Source: Alkanindiges illinoisensis
Lineage (GTDB): Bacteria; Pseudomonadota; Gammaproteobacteria; Pseudomonadales; Moraxellaceae
Assembly: GCF_004377485.1 (NCBI RefSeq)
Contig: NZ_SNTY01000025.1
Location: 140,940 to 204,939 of the forward strand
Length of the DNA stretch: 64,000 bases
Reading direction: 5' to 3'
The position numbers and the translations under genes are program-made. The notes under the pieces are model-generated. The model saw only the letters and a list, made by a program, of their open reading frames with translations. It did no database searches and was not told the DNA's origin. Below are positions 57,216-64,000 of the stretch, piece after piece (the first letter of the stretch is position 1; each line of letters begins with the position of its first letter).

Positions 57216-57827
57216 TTAGGCCGGCCAATTTTGGTTAAGTTGAACAAGCACATCAGACGCCAGATTTTTGTCAATCAGCGCATTTTTTTCATCCTGCACG
57301 GTAATCGTGGTGATTGTACCGGCACGGTTCAGACGTAAATAAACAGTTTGGTTATTGGCCTTAATGGAAACCCAGCCTGCACTCTGGTTACGGTCAACCA
57401 CCGTGATATTGGCCACGCTTAAGGTTGCGGCCAGCAGATCCCAGATCCGGTTGGCATCGCCTTCAATCCTTAATAGCGGATAACCATTGCCATCAGTCAC
57501 CAATGCAGGACGTGATGGCGCACCAATACCCACATTGGCATTTGCTGAATTGATTAATCCACTGTTTTGCGGACGAGGCATTTCAAACCGGTTGCCTTTC
57601 TTGTTGGCAAAGTCTGGTGCAGATTGCATGGCAGCAGGACTAATGGCAGGGGCCGGATAAATAGCAGTCATTGGACGGGTTTCACCGGCAGGCAAGTGCA
57701 AGGGCGGCAATACAGTTGCCTCTTTATAGGCCAGCGAATGATTGTCAATGCTAAAGCGGCTACAGCCCGGAGTAACAGCCAGGGTTAGCAGTGATAAACC
57801 CAGTACAAGCCCAACGCGATACAGCAT
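57216..57827 (-). CDS. bamC: Outer-membrane assembly lipoprotein BamC-like
   Basis: BamC is a lipoprotein of the beta-barrel assembly machine. This 203-residue product has a hydrophobic signal segment (GLVLGLSLLTLAV) and Cys22 in VTPGC, which departs from the usual lipobox because Pro20 and Thr19 replace Ser/Ala and Leu. After a disordered linker (about 25-110), one helix-grip-like domain (YPLLRIEGDANRIWDLLAATL to the C-terminus) is seen. E. coli BamC (344) has two such domains. The position between dapA and purC is the main support. Confidence 0.78.
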   Translation of the reverse strand: MLYRVGLVLGLSLLTLAVTPGCSRFSIDNHSLAYKEATVLPPLHLPAGETRPMTAIYPAPAISPAAMQSAPDFANKKGNRFEMPRPQNSGLINSANANVGIGAPSRPALVTDGNGYPLLRIEGDANRIWDLLAATLSVANITVVDRNQSAGWVSIKANNQTVYLRLNRAGTITTITVQDEKNALIDKNLASDVLVQLNQNWPA

Positions 57828-57851
57828 GGTTAATCCTCAAATAAGGGCGTG

Positions 57852-58751
57852 TTAGCGCACAATAACACCACTGTCCAGCAATGCCTGATGAACCTGTGGC
57901 TGATAAGACTCTGCCAGAACAGTGAGTGGCAGACGAATTCCGGTGCCAATCAGGCCCATATCACTTAATGCCCATTTTACCGGAATTGGATTCGATTCAC
58001 AGAATAATATCTGATGCAACACGGCAATGCTGTTATTAAGTTGTTCAGCTTCTTCACGATTTCCTGCTTTTGCAGCTTCGCAAACCTGGCTCATTACATC
58101 TGGCGCCACATTGGCAGTTACCGAAATATTGCCCTGTGCACCCAGCAATATCAGGCGATAGGCTGTAGCATCATCACCGGAATACACAGCAATTTTCTGG
58201 TTCAGGCGATTAATCAAATCATGGCCACGATTCAGGTCACCAGTGGCATCCTTAATGCCAACAATGTGGTCGACATCGGCAAGACGAATCACAGTGTCAT
58301 TATGCATGTCCACGCCAGTACGGCCAGGCACATTATATAAAATCTGTGGCAGGTCTACGGCTTCTGCAATTGCCTTGTAATGCTGATACAGGCCTTCCTG
58401 CGTGGGTTTATTATAATAGGGTGTAACCAGCAGGGCTGCATCCGCACCCAGTTTGCGGGCCGTTTCAGTCAGCTCAATGGCTTCACGGGTTGAATTGGCG
58501 CCAGTGCCTGCAATAATTGGAATACGGCCTGCTGCTGCCTTAATGACAGCCTCAATCACTTGGGCATGTTCTTCAACATCCAGCGTGGCGGATTCCCCCG
58601 TGGTTCCGACCGCGACAATACTGTGTGTTCCCTGCTCAATGTGCCACTCGACGAGCTTCTTCAACGCGTCCCATTCCACGCTACCATCGTGATGCATTGG
58701 CGTGACCAATGCGACAATTGAGCCATGAATGGAGGTTGCCTGTTGCGTCAT
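57852..58751 (-). CDS. dapA: 4-hydroxy-tetrahydrodipicolinate synthase
   Basis: Condenses pyruvate with aspartate semialdehyde, first committed step of lysine and diaminopimelate synthesis. Length 299 residues (E. coli 292). The Schiff-base Lys167 is in VGIKDATGDLNR, the catalytic Tyr139 in ILYNVPGRTG, and GTTGES at 49-54. It heads the dapA-bamC-purC unit, 24 bases before bamC. No lysine riboswitch is visible in the 246 bases upstream. Confidence 0.97.
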   Translation of the reverse strand: MTQQATSIHGSIVALVTPMHHDGSVEWDALKKLVEWHIEQGTHSIVAVGTTGESATLDVEEHAQVIEAVIKAAAGRIPIIAGTGANSTREAIELTETARKLGADAALLVTPYYNKPTQEGLYQHYKAIAEAVDLPQILYNVPGRTGVDMHNDTVIRLADVDHIVGIKDATGDLNRGHDLINRLNQKIAVYSGDDATAYRLILLGAQGNISVTANVAPDVMSQVCEAAKAGNREEAEQLNNSIAVLHQILFCESNPIPVKWALSDMGLIGTGIRLPLTVLAESYQPQVHQALLDSGVIVR

Positions 58752-58937
58752 TTTTTTACATATCCTGTATCGCCATCAAGCACTAACACGATAAAAATAG
58801 TGAATGGATGGGGTGATTAAACATGAGTGATCAAACATGCAAATGGTAAAAAACCCACGGGCTAAACACAAGTTAAATTCCAGTAAATTCACTTGAGTTT
58901 AGAACAATAACCATCAGCATAAAGTGCAAAAAACAAT

Positions 58938-58968
58938 ACAAAAAGGCCAGAACATCGTCTGGCCTTTA
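58938..58968 (-). terminator. Terminator of tRNA-Gly
   Basis: AAAGGCCAGA (58942-58951) pairs with TCTGGCCTTT (58958-58967) and on the minus strand is followed by a T run, 30 bases past the tRNA 3' end. Confidence 0.85.
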
Positions 58969-58997
58969 GCTGTGGAATTTTGGTACCACATAAAATC

Positions 58998-59073
<76 letters not shown>

Positions 59074-59366
59074 GTAGGCCGCTATCTTAACCTGTAATAA
59101 AGCTGAGTCAAGCATTTTCAGATTTTTTCACTACGAATGGCGTTTTTATACTCAAAATCATCAGTAATTCATCTATTTTAAAAAGAATTTGTGATTTACC
59201 TACAAAAACCCTATGGAATCCTGTACTGATTTGGTTTTATGTTAAACCCAAGATTTAAAACAGCAATCTGGTCAGTATCCTGGCTAAAAACAGATCCAAC
59301 TATCATGCGTTTTACCAGCAGCCTGCCAGCTCACACTAAAAATAGCCTATTGTAGAGGATTCTTCC
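59074..59366. promoter_or_regulatory. Region between tRNA-Gly and the M48 gene
   Basis: About 290 AT-rich bases. It should hold the tRNA promoter on the minus strand and that of the protease gene on the plus strand. I see no other structure. Confidence 0.4.
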
Positions 59367-60167
59367 GTGCGTATTTTAGCCTTAGTTAGTTTATCGACCG
59401 CCATTGCCCTGTCTGGTTGTGCCAGTTCCACTATGAATAGTGCCACCGGCGTTGACCGTCGCCAGCTGTTACTGGTTTCAAGTGATGAAATTAACCAGAC
59501 TGCTGCACAGGGATATCAGCAAGTACTGACCGAAGCACGACAAAAAGGGGTATTAAATCCTAATCCTGCCCAGTTACAGCGGGTACAGCGCATTGCCAAT
59601 CGCTTAATCCCGCAAGTTAATGTCTACCGGCCAGATGCACGCACCTGGAACTGGCAGGTTAATACCATCAAAAGCAATGAACTGAATGCCTATTGTGCAC
59701 CCGGTGGTAAGGTCATGTTCTATACCGGCATCATTGACCGCCTGAAACTAACCGATGATGAAATTGCAGCAATCATGGGCCATGAAATGGCACATGCCTT
59801 GCGTGAACATGGCCGTGAGCGTGCTTCGCGTAGCAGTGCCACCCAGCTTGGCCTAAGTGTACTGGCATCAGCAGTCGGCCTGACTGAGGGACAAACCCAG
59901 CTTGCGGGTATGGCCACCCAGCTTGGTCTTGACCTGCCTTTTAGCCGTAGTCAGGAAAGTGAAGCCGACTCTTTGGGTCTTGAGCTGATGGCACGGGCAG
60001 GCTACAACCCACAGGCTGCAGTTACCTTGTGGAACAAAATGTCAGCCGCCAGTCAGGGTGAGCCGCCCCAGTTTTTAAGTACCCACCCTGGTTCACAAAC
60101 CCGTATTCGTACTATTCAAACGCTGTTGCCCAAAGTCATGCCACTTTATCAGCAGGCACGACGCTAA
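59367..60167 (+). CDS. M48-family metalloprotease lipoprotein (LoiP/YcaL-like)
   Basis: A 266-residue zinc metallopeptidase anchored as a lipoprotein: signal peptide with lipobox ALSGC (Cys18). The zinc site is HEMAH (His139, Glu140, His143), third ligand Glu197 in ESEAD. Its size and layout fit the LoiP/YcaL/YggG outer-membrane group, thought to help quality control of envelope proteins. GTG is used as start, with AGAGGA (59354-59359) before it. A terminator follows. Confidence 0.88.
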   Translation: MRILALVSLSTAIALSGCASSTMNSATGVDRRQLLLVSSDEINQTAAQGYQQVLTEARQKGVLNPNPAQLQRVQRIANRLIPQVNVYRPDARTWNWQVNTIKSNELNAYCAPGGKVMFYTGIIDRLKLTDDEIAAIMGHEMAHALREHGRERASRSSATQLGLSVLASAVGLTEGQTQLAGMATQLGLDLPFSRSQESEADSLGLELMARAGYNPQAAVTLWNKMSAASQGEPPQFLSTHPGSQTRIRTIQTLLPKVMPLYQQARR

Positions 60168-60198
60168 GTGATAGCATTTCGGCAATAGTCAGCATCCT

Positions 60199-60233
60199 TA
60201 AGGTGAAACAATGACGTTTCACCTTATTTTTTT
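60199..60233 (+). terminator. Terminator after the M48 gene
   Basis: TAAGGTGAAAC (60199-60209) pairs perfectly with GTTTCACCTTA (60216-60226), followed by seven T residues. Confidence 0.92.
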
Positions 60234-60276
60234 CTGCCAGCCTATCCTTAAAGCGTATTTATCAGCTATTGAGACT

Positions 60277-60660
60277 TTAAGGATGCAGTGGCTGCATATG
60301 ATTGCCTACACGTTTAGGGCTTGCGCCGTAGCGATTGGGTGCAGGCGTGCTATCTACACACATCATCACAATTAAAGCCACCACCCCGATCACTGGAATC
60401 AATGCCAACAGCATCCACCAGCCACTACGACCAGTGCCATGCAGGCGCCGTACAGCTACCGCAATACCCGGAATGAGTACTACCAGCATATACAAGCTGC
60501 TTAGCATGAAATTTCCCGGGCCAAAGACCACTGCATCAATAATGCTCAGTAGCACTGCAATCATTAAGTTAATAAAGGCAAACATCCAGTATTCATGCCG
60601 TCTGGCTCTGCCCTTAAAGTTGGCGTAATTATCCTTAACCACTTTGAGATACCAGTTCAT
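60277..60660 (-). CDS. DUF805-family membrane protein
   Basis: A 127-residue protein with three to four hydrophobic segments. The family signature, WYLKVVKDNYANFKGRARRHEYWMF, and then IPGIAVAVRRLHGTGRSGWW mark it as DUF805, a widespread small membrane family of unknown function. ATG 60660 is placed six bases after GAGG; a GTG one codon earlier is open. Confidence 0.9.
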   Translation of the reverse strand: MNWYLKVVKDNYANFKGRARRHEYWMFAFINLMIAVLLSIIDAVVFGPGNFMLSSLYMLVVLIPGIAVAVRRLHGTGRSGWWMLLALIPVIGVVALIVMMCVDSTPAPNRYGASPKRVGNHMQPLHP

Positions 60661-60663
60661 CAC

Positions 60664-61060
60664 CCACCTCTCGTGTTTCTTTGTCAGTATTTCACTGTTG
60701 TTATCGTCATTATTCTTTTAATAGCGGTTACAGTGAAACGCTTGTGCTTAAACAACCTTCATCTGGCCAGCTTATTTATTTTAAAACTGGTTAAAAAATA
60801 TATAGCGCACTTTAAGGGATTCAACAATGAGTTTTTATGCCATGGGTTGCCTGATAAATCACAATATATTTATCACTCAGTGGTAAAAACAGGAAAGCAT
60901 GAATTATGGATTCACAGGCGATTGAATCTTAAAAATTTTTAAATCATTTTTCTGTCAAAAGACCAGCCTCGAGGTCTGATCTTGTTATCATATTGGCGAT
61001 ATGATAACCTAAAAACAACAAAAATTGCCGGTATGGCAGATAACAGATTGAGACTTCACC
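60664..61060 (+). promoter_or_regulatory. Upstream region of the acyltransferase-dioxygenase operon, with a 10-bp palindrome
   Basis: About 400 bases without a gene. GTTATCATAT-TGGCG-ATATGATAAC at 60984-61008 is a perfect inverted repeat with ten-base arms and a five-base spacer, 52 bases before the acyltransferase start. No T run follows on either strand, so it is an operator rather than a terminator. The remainder is AT-rich. Confidence 0.7.
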
Positions 61061-62407
61061 ATGACATTTTTAGCGTCAGCACCTGCATTTGCCAATCGTC
61101 CACTGGGTTCAGGAGAACTGTTATGGTGGCGAATGAGTCAGGCTGCATCCAATACTGGGGTAGTGATTGCCCAGATTGATGGATCAATCGATCCGTTCAG
61201 ACTACAACAGGCCATTCGGCATGTTAGCTATATTTTCCCCATGCTGCGCGCCCAAGTTATTGAGCAGTCACCACCCAGTTTTCATTTTCCACAAGTGGTG
61301 GACATTCCTCTTATTCGTATTAAGCGCGAGTCAGATCAGCATTGGCACAGTGTGGCAGAACAGCGGGTGAATCAGTTTATTAACCAGATTGCCAAGCCTT
61401 TATGCCATTTTGTGCTGGTGCATGGTCACCATACCTCAGAGCTCCTATTTTCGTTTAATCATGCCCTGATGGATGGCTTGTCAGTAGACACCATGATTAG
61501 TGAAATCCTGCATTGCTATTCAGGTTCTCCCACTTATTTGCAACCGCGTGCACCATTGCCACCCTATGATGAGCTGTTGGAAGAGGGCAGTTTATGGCAT
61601 TCTATTCGTCATAACCTGAAGACCATTGGCAAACTGTTACGTCCGCAGGCTGTGGCACAATTTTCTGTTCCACCTGTAAATACAGTTCAAAAAACTCAAA
61701 CCCGTTTTCAGGAACACTGGCTGGACGCAGCGCTCACCCAAAAACTAGTGAGTGCCTGCAAGACAAAACAAAGCAGCATGCATGGCTTGCTAAGCAGTGC
61801 CCTATTGTTAACGGCTGCCGAGTTTATTAATGACTCCGACAGCAAGCCCATTCTGCTGAGTACCGCCATTAGTGTCTTACCCAAGCTTAAACAACCCTGT
61901 CATCAGGAAGTAGGTTATTTTGCCTCAGCCATTGACGGAATGTTTCAGGTAACGCCAGCAGCCGATATCTGGCACATTAGCCAACTGGTCAATGAGGACT
62001 TTAAGCAGAAGCTGTCACGTGAACACATTGCTTTTGGCTTATGGCTTCGCCGCCTGATCATGTCGCTTAAAAAACAGCCGCAGCAATTGCTTGAGATTAT
62101 TAACAAGAATTCGCGCAATAGTGTTCACTTTACCAATATGGGACGGGTGAATTATCAACAGCAGTATGGTGAACTCACCCTACAGCGCTTTATCAACCTA
62201 CCTAGCCTGAATTATCTGGATAAGCCGTTGATTTGCCTGGCAACCACTACATTTGCAGGAAGGGTACAACTTACCTTTTCCTATAATGTGCCGGCCTTGC
62301 AACCCACCCTGATTGAAACATTTATCCAGCGCTACTTAGCCAACCTGAACACTGCCCTGCCTGAAAAGGTAACGCCCACTTTAAAGCTTGATGAGATATC
62401 AACATGA
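61061..62407 (+). CDS. Condensation-domain-like acyltransferase
   Basis: A 448-residue protein of the chloramphenicol-acetyltransferase/condensation superfamily. The catalytic motif HxxxDG is HALMDG (His134, Asp138, Gly139), in LFSFNHALMDGLSV, with Asn133 in the place of the first histidine of HHxxxDG. The N-terminal part starts GSGELLWWRMSQ, and VHFTNMGRVNYQQ with GRVQLTFSYN near the end match standalone PapA5/alcohol-acyltransferase-like members. It would transfer an acyl group to an amine or hydroxyl. No NRPS carrier protein is adjacent. It is coupled to the downstream dioxygenase (ATGA overlap). Confidence 0.75.
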   Translation: MTFLASAPAFANRPLGSGELLWWRMSQAASNTGVVIAQIDGSIDPFRLQQAIRHVSYIFPMLRAQVIEQSPPSFHFPQVVDIPLIRIKRESDQHWHSVAEQRVNQFINQIAKPLCHFVLVHGHHTSELLFSFNHALMDGLSVDTMISEILHCYSGSPTYLQPRAPLPPYDELLEEGSLWHSIRHNLKTIGKLLRPQAVAQFSVPPVNTVQKTQTRFQEHWLDAALTQKLVSACKTKQSSMHGLLSSALLLTAAEFINDSDSKPILLSTAISVLPKLKQPCHQEVGYFASAIDGMFQVTPAADIWHISQLVNEDFKQKLSREHIAFGLWLRRLIMSLKKQPQQLLEIINKNSRNSVHFTNMGRVNYQQQYGELTLQRFINLPSLNYLDKPLICLATTTFAGRVQLTFSYNVPALQPTLIETFIQRYLANLNTALPEKVTPTLKLDEIST

Positions 62408-63468
62408 CTGCTGCTTTTAATCCAACACTCGATCAGCTCGATAGCACTGACAGCCACGATTTTATTACAGTGTTTAGCCCTAAAACATCCTGTAGTACAG
62501 CCACCCTAATTCATATCTTGCAGGCTAACCGCCATTATTTTATTGAAAAAATCGCCCAGCGTGGTGTGCTGTTATTTCGTGGGTTTACCCCATGCAGCAC
62601 TGAAGAATTTCATCAGCTAGTTACACAGGGATTAGGTTTAGAACCATGGAACTCATTTAACAATAATAATATGCCTGCTTTTATTGCCAGCTGGCTGCGT
62701 AAATATAGTGAAGGCTTATTGGGATCTGGCGACTATCGGCGCTATCTGGACAAAAATACGGTACAACTTGGCCCGGTTGAGTCATCAATCCAAGGGCCTC
62801 ATGTGGAAGGTGGGGTACGCTCTGAACGCTCGCGCTATTTGGCACTCTGCTGTTTTGAGCCTGCGCCGTATCTAGCGGAAACTGGTATGGTCGATTTGGG
62901 CCAGGTTTATCGGGAATTACCCGGTAAGATGCAGGAAAAATACAATAAAGCATGGAATCGTTTTTATTATATTTCACAGCGAAAAGTCGGACTATTGGAT
63001 AAAATCCTACTGAAACGCAGCCCATTTACCATGCTGGTTCGCCCAGATGGCAAAGCACACTTGGCTTTGGCGCCTTGTCCAGCAGTTTGCCGCGTTCCTG
63101 AAACTGGCGAGCTTTGTATTCAGCCTTGGGCTTTTGCTAAAAATACCAATGAAATTTCGCATGCAGCAGCAGTTCAAGCTTTTCCAAATCGAGGAGATAT
63201 CAATAAAGATTCAACTGCTGATGGGATGAACCTAACCTGGGAATTATGTGATGCCAAAGGCCATAGCGTAGAGTGGAGCACAACCGAACAGCGCCAGCTT
63301 TTTGATAGCATCTTCAACAAGGCTTATTTGATGAACTGGCAAAAAGGCGATATTGCTTTAGTGGATAATATCAAGATTGGCCACTGGCGCATGAATGGTG
63401 AACAGGGCAACCGTAAGCTGGTACAAATTCAGGCCAATGCTTTTGATGCCAATCAATTTCAGGCTTAA
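62404..63468 (+). CDS. TauD/TfdA-like Fe(II)/2-oxoglutarate dioxygenase
   Basis: A 354-residue non-heme iron oxygenase. The metal ligands are His133 and Glu135 in QGPHVEGG (Glu in place of Asp), then His327 in DNIKIGHWRM. The 2-oxoglutarate-binding arginine is Arg337 in GNRKLVQIQA. The VLLFRGFTP segment is typical of TauD. It overlaps the acyltransferase gene by four bases, so the pair probably acts on the same molecule. The substrate is unknown. A strong terminator follows. Confidence 0.85.
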   Translation: MTAAFNPTLDQLDSTDSHDFITVFSPKTSCSTATLIHILQANRHYFIEKIAQRGVLLFRGFTPCSTEEFHQLVTQGLGLEPWNSFNNNNMPAFIASWLRKYSEGLLGSGDYRRYLDKNTVQLGPVESSIQGPHVEGGVRSERSRYLALCCFEPAPYLAETGMVDLGQVYRELPGKMQEKYNKAWNRFYYISQRKVGLLDKILLKRSPFTMLVRPDGKAHLALAPCPAVCRVPETGELCIQPWAFAKNTNEISHAAAVQAFPNRGDINKDSTADGMNLTWELCDAKGHSVEWSTTEQRQLFDSIFNKAYLMNWQKGDIALVDNIKIGHWRMNGEQGNRKLVQIQANAFDANQFQA

Positions 63469-63497
63469 GCATCGTTTTTAGACTATTCTGGTTTCTT

Positions 63498-63530
63498 AAA
63501 AAGCCTGCCTATTATTAAGCAGGCTTTTTT
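63498..63530 (+). terminator. Terminator after the dioxygenase gene
   Basis: AAAAGCCTGC pairs with GCAGGCTTTT around ten loop bases, followed by more T residues. It ends the acyltransferase-dioxygenase operon. Confidence 0.88.
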
Positions 63531-63590
63531 ATCGCTATCCGTAAACTTAAGATTTATTAATGCTAAGCATTTTTCTTTCGGCAGCCCAAT

Positions 63591-63623
63591 AAAAAAGGGG
63601 ATCAGTATTGAACTGATCCCCTT
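63591..63623 (-). terminator. Terminator of the rRNA operon
   Basis: AAGGGGATCAGT (63595-63606) pairs perfectly with ACTGATCCCCTT (63612-63623). On the minus strand it is followed by a run of T residues, 11 bases past the 5S end. Confidence 0.92.
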
Positions 63624-63633
63624 AGGAATAATG

Positions 63634-63748
63634 AGCTGGCGATGCCCTACTCTCACATGGCGAATGCCACACTACCATTGGCGCAACGTGGTTTCACTTC
63701 TGAGTTCGGGAAGGGATCAGGTGGTTCACACGTGCTATGGTCGCCAGC
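63634..63748 (-). rRNA. rrf: 5S ribosomal RNA
   Basis: A 115-base 5S rRNA. The minus strand starts GCTGGCGACCATAGC and ends GCATCGCCAGCT, with terminal helix GCTGGCGA/TCGCCAGC. The interior CCACCTGATCCCTTCCCGAAC and TCAGAAGTGAAAC are conserved 5S sequences. It is close to Acinetobacter 5S. Exact ends are within a base or two. Confidence 0.95.
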
Positions 63749-63904
63749 ACAACTGGTTGGTCTTTAACTCTTTGGTCAAAGTACCCAATGCTGTACTTAA
63801 AGACTAGCTTTAAGATTTGGTCATGAATCAACTGAGTCTGATGTTTGTCACTAGTGCCTTGAATCAAGCATAAGGTTTTAAGGTTCTACAACGTTTTAGG
63901 TGTT
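63749..63904 (-). other. 23S-5S spacer
   Basis: About 150 bases between the 23S and 5S genes, transcribed as part of the operon. No tRNA is found in it. Confidence 0.7.
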
Positions 63905-64000
63905 GTATAGTCAAGCCTCACGAGCAATTAGTATTGGTTAGCTTCACACATCACTGCGCTTCCACACCCAACCTATCAACGTCCTAGTCTCGAACGGCTC
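63905..64000 (-). rRNA. rrl: 23S ribosomal RNA, 3' end (partial)
   Basis: On the minus strand the last part of 23S rRNA: GACGTTGATAGGTTGGGTGT, then GCGCAGTGATGTGTGAAGCTAACC, and TAATTGCTCGTGAGGCTTGAC near the 3' end. It matches the well-conserved 23S tail. The rest lies beyond the window. The exact 3' end (63905-63911) is uncertain. Confidence 0.93.

Noticed and set aside
58752..58997. Lysine riboswitch before dapA
   Set aside because: The short leader shows no conserved lysine-riboswitch helices.
60984..61008. Reading the palindrome as a Fur or Zur box
   Set aside because: The 10+5+10 symmetry and GTTATCATAT arms do not fit the Fur 19-mer or the Zur 13-15-mer consensus.
61061..63468. Isonitrile (PvcA/PvcB) cluster
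   Set aside because: PvcB is a TauD-like enzyme, but no PvcA-type isonitrile synthase is present; the partner is an acyltransferase.

Overview
The window looks like a chromosomal segment from a gammaproteobacterium of the family Moraxellaceae, an Acinetobacter or Alkanindiges relative. This is an inference from the 5S rRNA sequence, the protein families and conserved neighbourhoods (dapA-bamC-purC, ribF-ileS-lspA-fkpB, zur-znuCB divergent from znuA, yqiA close to parE). Base composition appears higher in GC than typical Acinetobacter. I see no insertion sequence, prophage, CRISPR array or integron. Almost everything is housekeeping, with a few accessory lipid or secondary-metabolism style genes.

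Layout. 1-7.0 kb: the start of a long-chain acyl-CoA ligase, parC, small hypothetical genes, a ribosome hibernation factor and parE. 7.2-12.5 kb: a HAD phosphatase, a YqiA-like esterase, a lipase-like hydrolase, dsbB and gshA. 12.6-19.7 kb: mostly single genes (DUF924, a lipoprotein with an S4 protein, an EamA exporter divergent from an AraC regulator, ohrR with a glutathione peroxidase, a secreted beta-helix protein, a YeaD mutarotase). 19.9-27.3 kb: the complete F1Fo ATP synthase operon atpIBEFHAGDC on the minus strand. 27.5-30.7 kb: the zinc uptake locus, znuA divergent from zur-znuC-znuB, with a palindromic Zur-like site between. 30.9-35.1 kb: a Dyp-type peroxidase, a DUF2798 protein, argS and an FtsN-like SPOR protein. 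35.2-41.2 kb: a TetR regulator, a short-chain dehydrogenase, a methyltransferase, a heme-oxygenase-like diiron protein and a second TetR regulator. 41.3-44.1 kb: phoB-phoR behind two Pho boxes, then a 14-bp tandem repeat and a small NTF2-like protein. 44.2-48.5 kb: two DUF445 membrane proteins and a MATE exporter. 48.6-53.7 kb: ribF-ileS-lspA-fkpB. 53.8-56.3 kb: a beta-barrel outer membrane protein and an HSL-type hydrolase. 56.4-60.7 kb: dapA-bamC-purC, tRNA-Gly, an M48 metalloprotease lipoprotein and a DUF805 protein. 61.0-63.5 kb: a two-gene operon of a condensation-type acyltransferase and a TauD-like dioxygenase behind a perfect palindrome. 63.6-64.0 kb: the 3' end of an rRNA operon (23S tail, 5S, terminator) on the minus strand.

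How parts connect. The SDR at 36.3 kb and the HSL-type hydrolase at 55.2 kb, 19 kb apart, carry nearly identical palindromes built on GACAATA-NN-TATTGTC upstream of their starts. They probably form one regulon, perhaps under the TetR protein next to the SDR. The acyltransferase-dioxygenase pair has a different palindrome and is the best candidate here for an uncharacterised small-molecule or lipid-modifying pathway.
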